A DNA stretch of 64,000 nucleotides from Aquabacterium sp. GTDB lineage: Bacteria > Pseudomonadota > Gammaproteobacteria > Burkholderiales > Burkholderiaceae_C. The stretch spans positions 434,001 to 498,000 of the forward strand of contig JAURXM010000131.1 of the NCBI GenBank assembly GCA_030654395.1. Reading direction: 5' to 3'. Below are positions 46,138-60,155 of this stretch, one piece after another (positions within the stretch are counted from its first letter, which is position 1; every line of letters starts with the position of its first letter). The notes beneath the pieces are model-generated. The model was given only the letters and a program-made list of their open reading frames with translations, ran no database searches and was not told where the DNA came from. The position numbers and the translations under genes were made by a program.

Positions 46138-46905
46138 TTATTTTGAGGCGGGCTCGCCAGTGGGTGCATCCGACTCAGGTTCAGCCTGAACTTCGTCGGG
46201 TGGATCACCCTCGTAAATCAGATTTTGCCTGCGCTGCAAATACGCATCACGGATGAAGGCGTACTTATCCAATGCAACGTCATCAACCAAGTTGCTGGCG
46301 TCTAACAAATTGGCACGCAAATTGACGAACTGAAGCGTCAGCAAAACGTTGGATTCGCGAGGGTAGCTGCCTAAGGTTGAGGCCGAGAAATAAAACTCAC
46401 CCGGCAGGCTGAATGTATCGCGCAAGGTCGAGGGGCCTAATATGGGCCAAACGATATAGGCACCGGGTTTCACGCCCCACACACCCAATGTTTGACCGAA
46501 GTCTTCATTGGCGCGCTCCAACTGCATCGGACTGGCCATGTCAATCAAACCGCCCAAGCCCAAGGTCGAATTGATGCTGACCCGGATGACGCCCAAAGTG
46601 CCATCCTTGATGCGCCCTTGCATGAACAAATTGACCGTCGACCAAATATCCTTCAAGTTACCCGTGAAATTGGTGAAGGCCACTCGCACAGGTTCTGGTG
46701 TGATGGCTTTGTAGCCGACAGCCACTGGTTTAAGTACGTTTTGATCCAAGGCTTCGTTGAATTCAAAAACCTGTCGGTTCCACGGCTCAATGGGATCACG
46801 GTTTTGCGCCGTAGCGCAGCCCTGCAAAGCCCAAACCGAGGCCAAAGCCAAAGCCAAACCAATGCGTTTCCAGCGTGCAGTGAATGAATCAAACAAGTTC
46901 AGCAT
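46138..46905 (-). CDS. mlaA: MlaA (VacJ-family) outer-membrane lipoprotein
   Basis: A 255-residue lipoprotein that withdraws misplaced phospholipids from the outer leaflet. The lipobox Leu-Gln-Gly-Cys has its Cys near residue 29. RDPIEPWNRQVFEFNEALDQ and RANEDFGQTLGVWGV are family hallmarks. Its start overlaps the mlaD stop by one base (TAATG), so it is translated within the mla operon rather than from a separate locus as in E. coli. The C-terminus is acidic and Pro-rich. Confidence 0.94.
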   Translation of the reverse strand: MLNLFDSFTARWKRIGLALALASVWALQGCATAQNRDPIEPWNRQVFEFNEALDQNVLKPVAVGYKAITPEPVRVAFTNFTGNLKDIWSTVNLFMQGRIKDGTLGVIRVSINSTLGLGGLIDMASPMQLERANEDFGQTLGVWGVKPGAYIVWPILGPSTLRDTFSLPGEFYFSASTLGSYPRESNVLLTLQFVNLRANLLDASNLVDDVALDKYAFIRDAYLQRRQNLIYEGDPPDEVQAEPESDAPTGEPASK

Positions 46906-47387
46906 TATTTTTGACTCTCTTTGGTGCCACTCCCGTCGGCTGCCTTGCTGTAGAGAAATTGACTGATCAGGTTCTCCAGCACGATGGCTGACTGGGTGCT
47001 TTTAATGGTGTCACCCGCCACCAAATTGGTTTCACCGTATCCGGGCTCTAAACCAATGTACTGCTCACCCAACAAACCTGCCGTGAGAATTTTGGCCGAT
47101 GTGTCCTTGGGAAAGTCTACGCCTTTGTTGATCGTCAATGCCACTTGTGCTTGATAGGTCTTGCTGTCAAACGTGATTGACTGCACACGACCAATCACCA
47201 CACCGGCGCTTTTAACCGCAGCTTGTCGTTTAAGTCCACCGATATTGTCGAATCGAGCCACCACGCTGTAACCACTGTCAAACGACAGCGTCAGCAAATT
47301 GCCAGCCTTAAGGGCCAGAAACAAGATAGCCGCCGCGCCCAACAGCACAAACAGCCCTACCCATACGTCGTGTTTAGATTTCTGCAT
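46905..47387 (-). CDS. mlaD: MlaD MCE-domain protein
   Basis: A 160-residue inner-membrane-anchored MCE protein. One N-terminal transmembrane helix (WVGLFVLLGAAAILFLAL) is followed by a single MCE domain with YSVVARFDNIGGLKRQAAVKSAGVVIG. It forms the hexameric ring on MlaFEB that receives lipid from MlaC. The ATG at 47387 gives the standard length; a longer frame upstream overlaps mlaE and has no family character. Confidence 0.94.
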   Translation of the reverse strand: MQKSKHDVWVGLFVLLGAAAILFLALKAGNLLTLSFDSGYSVVARFDNIGGLKRQAAVKSAGVVIGRVQSITFDSKTYQAQVALTINKGVDFPKDTSAKILTAGLLGEQYIGLEPGYGETNLVAGDTIKSTQSAIVLENLISQFLYSKAADGSGTKESQK

Positions 47388-47416
47388 ATCAAATGTCCTT
47401 GTGCCTAAGTACCCGA

Positions 47417-48202
47417 TCAAATCGAGAACATCATGGCCGTCATTACAAAGTCCAGCGCCAACACAGCCAGCGAGGCCATGACCACTGTGCGTGTGGTTGC
47501 CAGAGAAACACCTTCGGGCGTGGGCTGACACTCATGGCCTTGCAGCAAAGCCACAAATGTCACGGTCACACCAAACACCACGCTTTTAAGCAGGCCGTTG
47601 CCCACATCGGCCCAGACATCCACGCCGTTTTGCATCTGAGACCAAAACGCGCCTTGGTCAACGCCAATCATGAGCACCCCAACGACCCAGCCACCCAAAA
47701 TACCGACAGCGGAAAAAATAGAGGCCAACAAGGGCATGGCGATGACACCGCCCCAAAACCGAGGAGCCAAAACGCGCTGAATCGGATCCACGGCCATCAT
47801 CTCCATGGCCGCGAGTTGCTCACCCGCTTTCATCAAACCGATGCCCGCAGTCAAGGCCGTGCCTGCACGCCCTGCGAACAACAAGGCGGCAACAACAGGG
47901 CCAAGCTCACGCACCAGCGACAGCGCGACCATCAAACCCAAAGCCTCGCTGGAGCCGTAGCGCTGCAGGATGTAATAGCCTTGCAGGCTCAGTACGAATC
48001 CGACAAAAAGACCGGACACCACGATGATGGCCAGAGAATAGTTACCTAGGAAGAAAACCTGCTCGGACAGCAAGCGAGGACGCTTCAGCGTCGGGCCCAG
48101 TGACGTCAACAAACGCAAGAACAGGCGGGTTGCGTAACCTACATTCGTTACTTTCAGGCGGACAGACTGCCCGAGTTCAGCCGGATAGCGCCAATTGATC
48201 AT
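47417..48202 (-). CDS. mlaE: MlaE ABC transporter permease
   Basis: A 261-residue inner-membrane permease with about five helices. Family signatures are YGSSEALGLMVALSLVRELGPVVAALLFAGRAG and AEIGLMK-like TALTAGIGLMKAGEQ. It is the lipid-translocating core of MlaFEDB. The start overlaps the mlaF stop as ATGA, which indicates translational coupling. Confidence 0.95.
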   Translation of the reverse strand: MINWRYPAELGQSVRLKVTNVGYATRLFLRLLTSLGPTLKRPRLLSEQVFFLGNYSLAIIVVSGLFVGFVLSLQGYYILQRYGSSEALGLMVALSLVRELGPVVAALLFAGRAGTALTAGIGLMKAGEQLAAMEMMAVDPIQRVLAPRFWGGVIAMPLLASIFSAVGILGGWVVGVLMIGVDQGAFWSQMQNGVDVWADVGNGLLKSVVFGVTVTFVALLQGHECQPTPEGVSLATTRTVVMASLAVLALDFVMTAMMFSI

Positions 48203-49047
48203 CCTCGCACCCCAAAATCGTGGCCAGCTTCGGCCGCTGGGTGTTGAAAGCGCACAGGGCCATCTGGCGCGGCCGTCACAAACTGACGCACGAGTGGGTC
48301 GTCACTGTGGCGCATTTCGGTGGGCGTACCTTGCGCCACCACACGCCCATTGGCCAACAGCACCACGTGATCGGCGATCAAAAATGTTTCTTCCACGTCG
48401 TGCGACACCAAGACACTGGTCAATCCCATGGTGTCATTGAGTTCACGTATCAAACGGGCGGCGACGCCCATGGAGATCGGATCAAGGCCAGCAAAGGGCT
48501 CGTCGTACAGCATCAATTCAGGGTCTAAGGCCATGGCACGGGCCAGCGCAACACGACGCGACATGCCGCCAGATATCTCGCTGGGCATCAGGTCGCGGGC
48601 GCCTCGTAGGCCAACAGCATTGAGCTTCATGAGGACCAAATCCCGCAAAATGGACTCAGGCAGTTTGGTGTGTTCGCGCAAGGGGAAGGCCACGTTCTCG
48701 AACACGCTCAGGTCGGTGAACAAGGCACCGAACTGGAACAACATACCCATGCGTCTGCGTGCAGCATGCAAACCGGCCGCATCCAGCTTAGCCATGTCTT
48801 GTCCATTGACGATGACCTCGCCAGACATGGGTGATATCTGACGACCGATCAAACGCAGCACCGTTGTCTTGCCACCGCCAGATGTGCCCATCAAAGCGAC
48901 GACCTTGCCACGAGGCACGAGCAAGTCGATGTTTTCCAAGATGACGCGATCGCCATACCCGCACGTGACGCCGCGAAGCTCCACAAGCGCCTCGGGAGAC
49001 TGTGATGGCAGAACGGTGTCAGGTAACTGGAAGGTGGTTTGTGGCAT
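48199..49047 (-). CDS. mlaF: MlaF ABC transporter ATPase
   Basis: A 282-residue ATPase of the Mla system. Walker A is GTSGGGKTT, the ABC signature is LSEISGGM-like SEISGGMSRRVALARA, Walker B is LMLYDEPFAGLD and the H-loop is LVSHD. It is the first gene of mlaFEDACB. The ATG at 49047 sits only a few bases after the T-run of an intrinsic terminator and has no clear Shine-Dalgarno. An in-frame TTG at 49056 would lie inside the terminator tail. Confidence 0.93.
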   Translation of the reverse strand: MPQTTFQLPDTVLPSQSPEALVELRGVTCGYGDRVILENIDLLVPRGKVVALMGTSGGGKTTVLRLIGRQISPMSGEVIVNGQDMAKLDAAGLHAARRRMGMLFQFGALFTDLSVFENVAFPLREHTKLPESILRDLVLMKLNAVGLRGARDLMPSEISGGMSRRVALARAMALDPELMLYDEPFAGLDPISMGVAARLIRELNDTMGLTSVLVSHDVEETFLIADHVVLLANGRVVAQGTPTEMRHSDDPLVRQFVTAAPDGPVRFQHPAAEAGHDFGVRG

Positions 49048-49054
49048 GGTGAAC

Positions 49055-49081
49055 AAAAAAGGGCCGGTGCAATACCGGCCC
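49055..49081 (-). terminator. Intrinsic terminator between gltD and mlaF
   Basis: Minus strand: GGGCCGGT-ATTGC-ACCGGCCC, an eight-base perfect stem with five-base loop, followed by TTTTTT. It should end the gltBD transcript. The T-run ends eight bases before the mlaF ATG. Confidence 0.88.
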
Positions 49082-49156
49082 TCTGATCATAGGGGATTCA
49101 CGCATACCCCGCTGACGTCCCGATGGGTGGGAACAACAGCAGGGATAAAGCGCAAA

Positions 49157-50623
49157 TTAACGCGGCAATACGCTGGCGCCAGTCAAAAACTCGTCAACGG
49201 AGCGGGCAGCTTGGCGGCCTTCTCTGATGGCCCAAACCACCAAAGACTGACCACGGCGGATGTCGCCAGCGGCAAACACCTTGGCCACGCTGGTGACGTA
49301 GCCACCAGCTGCCTCGGTTGTGGCCTTGACGTTGCCACGTGCGTCTTTGTCCACACCAAAGCCTGCCAAGATCGTGTCCACAGGACTCACAAAGCCCATG
49401 GCCAGCAGCACCAAATCCGCCTTAAGGACTTGCTCGGAGCCAGCTACTTCGGTGAATTTGCCATCTTTGAACTCGACACGGACTGTTTTGACGCCAGTGA
49501 CCTTGCCGCCTTCGCCGATGAACTCTTTGGTGGCGATGGCGAACTCACGCTCGCAGCCCTCATCGTGACTGGAGGACGTGCGCAGCTTGATTGGCCAATA
49601 AGGCCAAGTCAACGGGCGATCTTCTTCTTCAGGCGGGCGAGGCATCACTTCAAACTGGACCACGCTTTTGGCGCCATGGCGATTGGAGGTGCCCACGCAG
49701 TCGGAGCCTGTGTCGCCGCCACCGATCACGATCACGTTTTTACCCGTGGCCATGATCTGATCCTTGACCTTGCCGCCACCGTTGATTTTGTTCTGCTGAG
49801 GCAAGAACTCCATCGCGAAGTGGATGCCAGCCAAATCACGGCCAGGCACGGGCAGGTCGCGTGATTGCTCTGCGCCACCAGTCAAGAGCACGGCATCGAA
49901 GTCCTTCTTCAACTGCTCGGGTGTGACGCTTTCCTTGGCCCAGTTGGTGACCTTGCTGCCCTTAGGCAACTCACCGACCATCACGTTGGTTTTGAAGACC
50001 ACACCTTCAGCTTCGAGCTGCTTGACACGGCGGTCAATGTGCGTCTTGTCCAACTTGAAGTCAGGGATGCCATAGCGCAGCAAGCCACCGACTGTGTCGT
50101 TCTTCTCGAACACGGTCACAGCATGCCCCGCGCGGGCCAGCTGCTGCGCGGCAGCCAAACCAGCAGGGCCTGCACCCACGATGGCCACTTTTTTGCCGGT
50201 CTTCACGGTGGCAGGCTGTGGCACAACCCAGCCTTCAGCCCAGGCACGGTCAATGATCGCGTGCTCAATGGACTTGATGCCCACTGCTTCGCCGTTGACG
50301 TTGAGCACACAAGCGGCTTCACACGGAGCCGGACAAATGCGACCGGTGAACTCGGGGAAGTTGTTGGTGCTGTGCAAAACGTCAATCGCGTTCTGCCAAT
50401 CGCCCTGATAAACCAGATCGTTGAAGTCAGGAATGATGTTGTTAACCGGGCAGCCGCTATTGCAAAACGGTGTGCCGCAGTCCATACAACGTGCGCCCTG
50501 GATCTTGGCCTCTTCAGGCTTCAAAGCAATGACGAATTCTTTGTAGTTCTTCAAGCGTTTGTCGACGGCTTCGTAGCCCTCTTCCAAACGGTCAAATTCC
50601 ATAAAGCCGGTGACTTTTCCCAT
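49157..50623 (-). CDS. gltD: Glutamate synthase small subunit
   Basis: A 488-residue NADPH/FAD and iron-sulfur subunit that feeds electrons to GltB. N-terminal Cys clusters [17 protein letters not shown] and CPAPCEAAC bind [4Fe-4S]. FAD motif is [11 protein letters not shown] and NADPH motif [11 protein letters not shown]. It starts 25 bases after the gltB stop, with AGGAG upstream, and is followed by a strong terminator. Confidence 0.97.
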   Translation of the reverse strand: MGKVTGFMEFDRLEEGYEAVDKRLKNYKEFVIALKPEEAKIQGARCMDCGTPFCNSGCPVNNIIPDFNDLVYQGDWQNAIDVLHSTNNFPEFTGRICPAPCEAACVLNVNGEAVGIKSIEHAIIDRAWAEGWVVPQPATVKTGKKVAIVGAGPAGLAAAQQLARAGHAVTVFEKNDTVGGLLRYGIPDFKLDKTHIDRRVKQLEAEGVVFKTNVMVGELPKGSKVTNWAKESVTPEQLKKDFDAVLLTGGAEQSRDLPVPGRDLAGIHFAMEFLPQQNKINGGGKVKDQIMATGKNVIVIGGGDTGSDCVGTSNRHGAKSVVQFEVMPRPPEEEDRPLTWPYWPIKLRTSSSHDEGCEREFAIATKEFIGEGGKVTGVKTVRVEFKDGKFTEVAGSEQVLKADLVLLAMGFVSPVDTILAGFGVDKDARGNVKATTEAAGGYVTSVAKVFAAGDIRRGQSLVVWAIREGRQAARSVDEFLTGASVLPR

Positions 50624-50648
50624 TTCAGTAAACTCCTAGTGGTCGGGC

Positions 50649-55442
<4,794 letters not shown>

Positions 55443-55489
55443 GGGGGCGTTCCAGAAGTTAAGGTAGAAAATGGACGTGATGAACGCCG

Positions 55490-55518
55490 AGGATACGCCC
55501 GAATGTCATGTTTTTCAA
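55490..55518 (-). promoter_or_regulatory. Sigma-70 promoter of gltBD
   Basis: Minus strand: -35 TTGAAA (55518-55513), a 17-base spacer, and -10 TATCCT (55495-55490). The predicted leader before the gltB ATG is about 40 bases. Confidence 0.6.
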
Positions 55519-55595
55519 GCGCTAATAAATAGGGTCAGACTCTACATAAATACCAACTCATCATCCTTCGTCAAATAATAAGGGCCACACCAATA

Positions 55596-56294
55596 TCATG
55601 GCGCAGCGGGCGCCTTTCTGGGCCTCCCCCGCAACAGCGGTGACAAACGCCGCCCGGCTGACAAAGCCAAACTCGCCGCGTCGCCCTCAGCCATCAACGC
55701 CCACCCCTTGTGCATGGCTTGGGACAAGCGGTCAATTTCATCCACAGACAAGCCGGACTCCAGGCGACGGCGCCACATCGCTTCACGCTCAAATGGCGTA
55801 TTGCCCAGCGCCCAGAACAAGGCGTGATCCGACACCAAAGGATCGGCCTTCACGCCAAGGTGGTGCTGGGCACTGGACCAATTGTCATCCTGAGCTAAGT
55901 TGATTGCCCCCGCCCTGGCCGCATGCTGCTCAATGAACACCATGGCATCAAGCAAGTACCGCGCCGGGTCAAGTACCGTGGTGCGGTAGCGGCCAGCCCA
56001 TAAGGCACCTTGACGGCCGTGACGCCTGTTATATGACGCCACATAGCGACGCCCCAACGACTGGAGCAGCAGACTCAAACCGTCATCTGTCGTGGGCGTG
56101 GCGAGCAGGTGCAGGTGATCCGGGGCGAGGTTGTAGGCATGGACGGCCACGCCGTGCTGACGTGCCCCCTCCTTCAAGGCATCAATGATGGCCTGCCGAT
56201 CATGATCATCCCTGGCCAGCAGCTGACCGTCATGCACCCTCTGCACCAGCAGATGAGGCCAACCACTGAGCCCAAGTCGAGGCAAGCGCGCCAT
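55596..56294 (-). CDS. REP-associated tyrosine transposase (Y1/IS200-like, RAYT)
   Basis: A 232-residue Y1_Tnp domain protein. The N-terminal LPRLGLSGWPHLLVQRV is a typical RAYT start. The HUH metal motif is His-Leu-His in PDHLHLLATP near 61-64, and the catalytic Tyr lies in RRYVASYNRRHG near 95. The C-terminus has a Gly-Arg-Pro-Arg-Lys end. Such proteins are domesticated single-copy transposases that process REP elements and are not strictly mobile. No clear REP hairpin flanks it here, but a GGGTCAGACTC motif lies 54 bases beyond its stop. Confidence 0.85.
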   Translation of the reverse strand: MARLPRLGLSGWPHLLVQRVHDGQLLARDDHDRQAIIDALKEGARQHGVAVHAYNLAPDHLHLLATPTTDDGLSLLLQSLGRRYVASYNRRHGRQGALWAGRYRTTVLDPARYLLDAMVFIEQHAARAGAINLAQDDNWSSAQHHLGVKADPLVSDHALFWALGNTPFEREAMWRRRLESGLSVDEIDRLSQAMHKGWALMAEGDAASLALSAGRRLSPLLRGRPRKAPAAP

Positions 56295-56477
56295 GTGAGA
56301 CAGCTTTCAAAAGGTGAAGTAACCCCAATTATCTACAAGATGGACTACCCCTTTGTGCGTCAAATTAACGCCACTCATTCAAGGGGTTGCAGTAGCATTT
56401 CAGGGGCTTCCCCGGCTGTGCTGGGCTCAGTTAATCGCTACCCTCAGCCAAAAGATCAGCCGTACCGGAGCCCATGC

Positions 56478-57617
56478 ATGTTTGAACCGTCCACCACCCT
56501 ACTGCCGATGCCTGCAGCAGCCCGCTTATCGGGGTGGCTTGAGCATCTTGGGGTCAGCCCGCTCGCGTTTGACGACACCATCAGTCTGATCAACCCACTG
56601 TTAAGCGTTCACAGTCTGCGCGCCCGGATTGTCTCGCGCACATCAGAAACCGGCAGTGCCACCTCTTTTGTGCTGCAAGCGGGGTCCTCATTCAAGGCGT
56701 TTCAACCGGGTCAGTTCGTGATGATCGGCGTCACGATCAAAGGTGTGAGGCACCGCCGTGCTTACTCACCACGCGCCGTCGAAGGCCACAGCCACCGCTT
56801 TGCCATCACCGTTCAGAGGCAGCCTAGCGGACTGGTATCGAATCACCTCAACGACATGGCACGCCGCGGTGATGTCATCCACATTGAGCAGGCGCAAGGT
56901 ATCTTCACCTTGCCAGCACGCCTGCCAGACCATATTTTGCTGATTGCTGGCGGCAGTGGCATCACGCCGAGCATGGCCATGCTGTCGCACTTGCGTCGCC
57001 ACTTCCCCAAAAGCAAGGCCACCTTGATTTACTTCGCACGCAGCCGTGAAGACCGCATTTTTGCTCAATCATTAGACGATATGGCCGCTGCATGGCCAAG
57101 CCTGCAATACGTGCCGATTGACAGCATCGCCAACACGCCCACTGATGGCTCAACAACACAGACGCAGCCTCTTCTCACGGCTGATTTACTGGCCAAACTC
57201 TTGCCAAACTGGGCCGACGTACCGACGTATTGCTGCGGCCCTGCGCCCTTAATGGATGCGGCACGCATGCTTTGGGCGCAAGCCGATGCCACAGCGCATC
57301 TGAGTTTAGAAGCATTTGCGCTGGCGGCACCCAGTGGTGATCCGCAAGCACGCCACGCGGTCCGGGTGACTGGCACCACATCCCAGCACACGTTTGAGGC
57401 ATCGGGCAATCAAACCATTTTGCTGGCCAGTGAAGCAGCCGGCATGGGCATGACACACGGTTGTCGCCAAGGCATCTGCCATCAATGCACATGCACCTTG
57501 CGTAGCGGCAGCGTCCAAGATCTGTCCAGCGGCAAGCGCATTGATGGTGAAGGGCAAGCCATTCGAGTCTGCGTCAGCGTGGCCATGAGCGCCCTTGAGC
57601 TCGACTCTTTAAATTGA
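56478..57617 (+). CDS. Flavodoxin/ferredoxin-NADP reductase with C-terminal 2Fe-2S domain
   Basis: A 379-residue electron-transfer protein. The FAD domain has RAYSPRAVEGHS (the R-x-Y-S FAD motif) and the NAD(P) domain has LLIAGGSGITPSMAML and YCCGPAPLMDA. The C-terminal plant-type ferredoxin domain has CRQGICHQCTC plus a later Cys (RVCVSVAM) as 2Fe-2S ligands. The ATG at 56478 gives the family N-terminus. The desaturase follows by 16 bases, so it almost certainly supplies its electrons, as in membrane desaturase operons of the DesA3/Rv3230c type. Confidence 0.93.
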   Translation: MFEPSTTLLPMPAAARLSGWLEHLGVSPLAFDDTISLINPLLSVHSLRARIVSRTSETGSATSFVLQAGSSFKAFQPGQFVMIGVTIKGVRHRRAYSPRAVEGHSHRFAITVQRQPSGLVSNHLNDMARRGDVIHIEQAQGIFTLPARLPDHILLIAGGSGITPSMAMLSHLRRHFPKSKATLIYFARSREDRIFAQSLDDMAAAWPSLQYVPIDSIANTPTDGSTTQTQPLLTADLLAKLLPNWADVPTYCCGPAPLMDAARMLWAQADATAHLSLEAFALAAPSGDPQARHAVRVTGTTSQHTFEASGNQTILLASEAAGMGMTHGCRQGICHQCTCTLRSGSVQDLSSGKRIDGEGQAIRVCVSVAMSALELDSLN

Positions 57618-57633
57618 TGACGGAAACAATGCC

Positions 57634-58788
57634 ATGAATTCCAAAACCTTACAGGTCGGGCCCAAAACGGCCGAGGCCATGAATGCGTTTCAATCCGAAA
57701 TCGATGCCATCGGCAGCGAGGTCCGTCAGAACTTGGGCGAGCGTGATGCTCGCTATATCCGCGGCATTTTGCGCTTGGTGCGTGGCACCGAAATAGCAGG
57801 CCGTGCTTTGCTGATGCTAGGCTGGTTTCCGCCCACGTTCTTGCTCGGTATTGGTTTACTGGGCATCAGCAAAATCATCGAAAACATGGAGCTGGGCCAC
57901 AACGTCATGCATGGCCAGTTCAACTGGATGAATGACCCACGCTTCCAAGGTGCCACCTACGATTGGGACAATGTGTGTCCTGCTTCGGGGTGGCGTCACA
58001 CCCATAATTTCGTGCACCACACGTACACCAACGTCGTCGGCGTTGACCGTGATTTTGGCTATGGCCTGATGCGCCTGTCATCTGAGCTGCGCTGGCGCTG
58101 GTTTTACCATCCATTCCAATTCGCCTACATGTTGTTGATGATGGTTTTGTTCGAGTGGTTTGTGGCTGTCCACGAAATCCAAACTGACAAACTCTTTACT
58201 GGCAGGCTGGCTTTTGATGACATCCGCCCTCAATGGGAAAACATCAAAGCCAAAGCCACCCAGCGGTTTAAAAAAGAATATGTGTTCCTGCCCTTGTTGG
58301 GCGCCTTGCTGGCCCTGCCTTTTGGCATGTCAATGGAGGTCGGCATGTCTGTCATGGCGGGTAACTTCATCTCAGGCGTGATCCGCAACGTTTGGGCAGC
58401 TGCCGTTATTTTCTGCGGCCATTTCACAGATGGCATCTATATCTTCCACCGTGACTCGATCAAGAACGAGACGCGTGGTCAGTGGTATCTGCGTCAAATT
58501 TTGGGGTCAAGTAATTTCCATGGCAGCAAGTTGCTGCACCTGCTGAGCGGCAACCTGAGTCACCAGATAGAGCACCACTTGTTCCCTGGCTTACCAGCTA
58601 ACCGCTACAGCGACATCGCCCCCAAAGTACGTGAGGTGTGTGCCAAATATGCCATCCCCTACAACACGGGCTCGTTTGCTTGGCAGTTGATGACCATGTT
58701 CAAACGGGTCATTCGCTACAGCCTGCCCGGTGGCCCCAAAGAAGTGGCGCATTTTGAGGTTGAACCGATTTTGTACGAGCAAAACTAA
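57634..58788 (+). CDS. Membrane fatty acid (acyl-CoA/lipid) desaturase
   Basis: A 384-residue di-iron membrane desaturase. The three His boxes are HNVMHG, HNFVHH (in THNFVHHTYTN) and QIEHHLFP. This QxxHH third box and the overall layout fit front-end/linoleoyl-CoA-like desaturases. Four transmembrane helices separate the boxes. It is paired with the upstream 2Fe-2S reductase. A short relic resembling its own C-terminus lies directly downstream, so the locus once held a second desaturase. Confidence 0.94.
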   Translation: MNSKTLQVGPKTAEAMNAFQSEIDAIGSEVRQNLGERDARYIRGILRLVRGTEIAGRALLMLGWFPPTFLLGIGLLGISKIIENMELGHNVMHGQFNWMNDPRFQGATYDWDNVCPASGWRHTHNFVHHTYTNVVGVDRDFGYGLMRLSSELRWRWFYHPFQFAYMLLMMVLFEWFVAVHEIQTDKLFTGRLAFDDIRPQWENIKAKATQRFKKEYVFLPLLGALLALPFGMSMEVGMSVMAGNFISGVIRNVWAAAVIFCGHFTDGIYIFHRDSIKNETRGQWYLRQILGSSNFHGSKLLHLLSGNLSHQIEHHLFPGLPANRYSDIAPKVREVCAKYAIPYNTGSFAWQLMTMFKRVIRYSLPGGPKEVAHFEVEPILYEQN

Positions 58789-58841
58789 GTGCCGACACTG
58801 TCCGGCTTGCAAACAGCCGATAGCCTGAAGCAGTGCCATGC

Positions 58842-58961
58842 GTGCCGTACAACACGGGCAGCTTGCCCTGGCAGTTCTTCACGGTACTCAAGCGCATCGT
58901 GCGCCAAAGCTTCCCAGGCGGTGAGCGTGCACTCAAGACGCTCACACACCTCGACCACTGA
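58842..58961 (+). pseudogene. 3'-terminal relic of a second desaturase gene
   Basis: An in-frame stretch of 39 codons ending in TGA reads VPYNTGSLPWQFFTVLKRIV, then RQSFPGGERALKTLTHLDH. It aligns without gaps to the C-terminus of the intact desaturase just upstream (IPYNTGSFAWQLMTMFKRVI, then RYSLPGG), with about half the residues identical. There is no start codon or upstream coding region. The divergence points to loss of an older paralogue, not a recent partial duplication. Confidence 0.75.
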
Positions 58962-58998
58962 TCCTCAGGTCTGATCCCCATTCGGAGACACCACGTTT

Positions 58999-59042
58999 TG
59001 TCAGGTTTTTTCTGACACGACAGGCAGCGCGATCCTGACAGG
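58999..59042 (+). promoter_or_regulatory. CTGACA-repeat cluster upstream of flhDC
   Basis: TGTCAGG at 58999-59005, CTGACA at 59012-59017 and CCTGACAGG at 59034-59042. The first two pair as a six-base inverted repeat around a T-rich loop. They lie 130-175 bases upstream of flhD and may be operator half-sites controlling the master operon. Confidence 0.35.
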
Positions 59043-59174
59043 CGATACAGCGGCGTCCCTATTCAGAAATCAAGAGTGGACGACCAGAATTCAATCCATG
59101 CCGAGACGATACAAAAACGGCACAAACAAAAGCTTCAGCAAACCCCGCCTTCAAACGCTTTTAAGGAAACCGAC

Positions 59175-59495
59175 ATGAACGCCGACCAAATCCTGATGGA
59201 AATCCGCGAAACCAATCTGTCGTACTTGATGCTGGCGCAGAATTTGATCCGTGCCGATCGTGAACAAGCCCTGTTCCGTCTGGGCATCTCTGAGGACACA
59301 GCCACCTTGCTGGCTACCTTGTCCCCAGCGCAAGTGATGAAGATTGCATCGAGCACGACTTTGCTGTGCCGCATGCGTGTCGAAGATGACTTGGTGTGGA
59401 GTCTGTTGACCAACCATGGCAAAGCCAACAACGACAGCGTGACCCGCTTGCATGCCAACATCCTGATGGCAGGCCGCCATCAAGAAGCAGCCTGA
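59175..59495 (+). CDS. flhD: Flagellar master regulator subunit FlhD
   Basis: A 106-residue FlhD. The MNADQILMEIRETNLSYLMLAQ start and ALFRLGISEDTATLLATLSPAQ are family hallmarks. With FlhC it activates class II flagellar promoters through sigma-70. AAGGA precedes the ATG at 59175; a longer upstream frame has no homologous character. It is 27 bases upstream of flhC. A cluster of repeated CTGACA-type sequences lies in the leader region. Confidence 0.95.
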   Translation: MNADQILMEIRETNLSYLMLAQNLIRADREQALFRLGISEDTATLLATLSPAQVMKIASSTTLLCRMRVEDDLVWSLLTNHGKANNDSVTRLHANILMAGRHQEAA

Positions 59496-59522
59496 CCCCT
59501 CACACACAGACGGAGCAGCATC

Positions 59523-60059
59523 ATGCGCAGCAAGAGCCTGTTGACCGAAGCCAAGCAAATAGACCGTGCAGTCACACTGATCAATCTGGGCGCACGCCTG
59601 CAGGTACTGGAGTCTGAAACGGATCTGTCTTACGAGCGTTTGCTTCGCCTGTACAAAGAGGTGTCGGGGCGGTCACCGTCCAAAGGGCAACTGCCCTTTT
59701 CGACCGACTGGTTCATGACATGGCAACCTAATATCCACGCATCCTTGTTTCTCAACATCCATGAGTACTTGAACAAGTCCTCTGTGATCGATGAGATTGA
59801 CATTGTCATCAAGGCCTACCAGCTGTATGTCGAACAAACCCAGTCCGCAGGCTTGGAAGCCTTGTTGTCGGTGACCCGCGCATGGCGCTTGGTTAAATTC
59901 ATCGACAACGGCATGCTGACTTTGACCACCTGCTCGAAATGCCACGGGCACTTCGTGACACACCCTCATGAAATAGCGCGCCATTTTGTGTGTGGACTAT
60001 GCAATCCACCCGCACGTGCGGGCAAGGGCAAAACAGCAGGTGGCCTGCATCTGCATTGA
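59523..60059 (+). CDS. flhC: Flagellar master regulator subunit FlhC
   Basis: A 178-residue FlhC. Family segments are SLLTEAKQIDRAVTLINLGARLQVLE and FSTDWFMTWQPNIHASLF. The zinc-binding cysteines are near the C-terminus as CSKC and CGLC. It forms the FlhD4C2 activator with FlhD. A strong terminator about 100 bases downstream ends flhDC. Confidence 0.96.
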   Translation: MRSKSLLTEAKQIDRAVTLINLGARLQVLESETDLSYERLLRLYKEVSGRSPSKGQLPFSTDWFMTWQPNIHASLFLNIHEYLNKSSVIDEIDIVIKAYQLYVEQTQSAGLEALLSVTRAWRLVKFIDNGMLTLTTCSKCHGHFVTHPHEIARHFVCGLCNPPARAGKGKTAGGLHLH

Positions 60060-60155
60060 TGGCTCAAGTCGGCAGCCACACAACCGATAACCATGAGGGA
60101 TGCTTTGGAAACGAAGCCTCCTTGCTTGTCTCCTCTAGCACGTCGTGCTTTTAAA

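Noticed and set aside
56109..56477. N-terminal extension of the ferredoxin reductase
   Set aside because: It overlaps the transposase gene and has no reductase character; the ATG at 56478 fits the family start.
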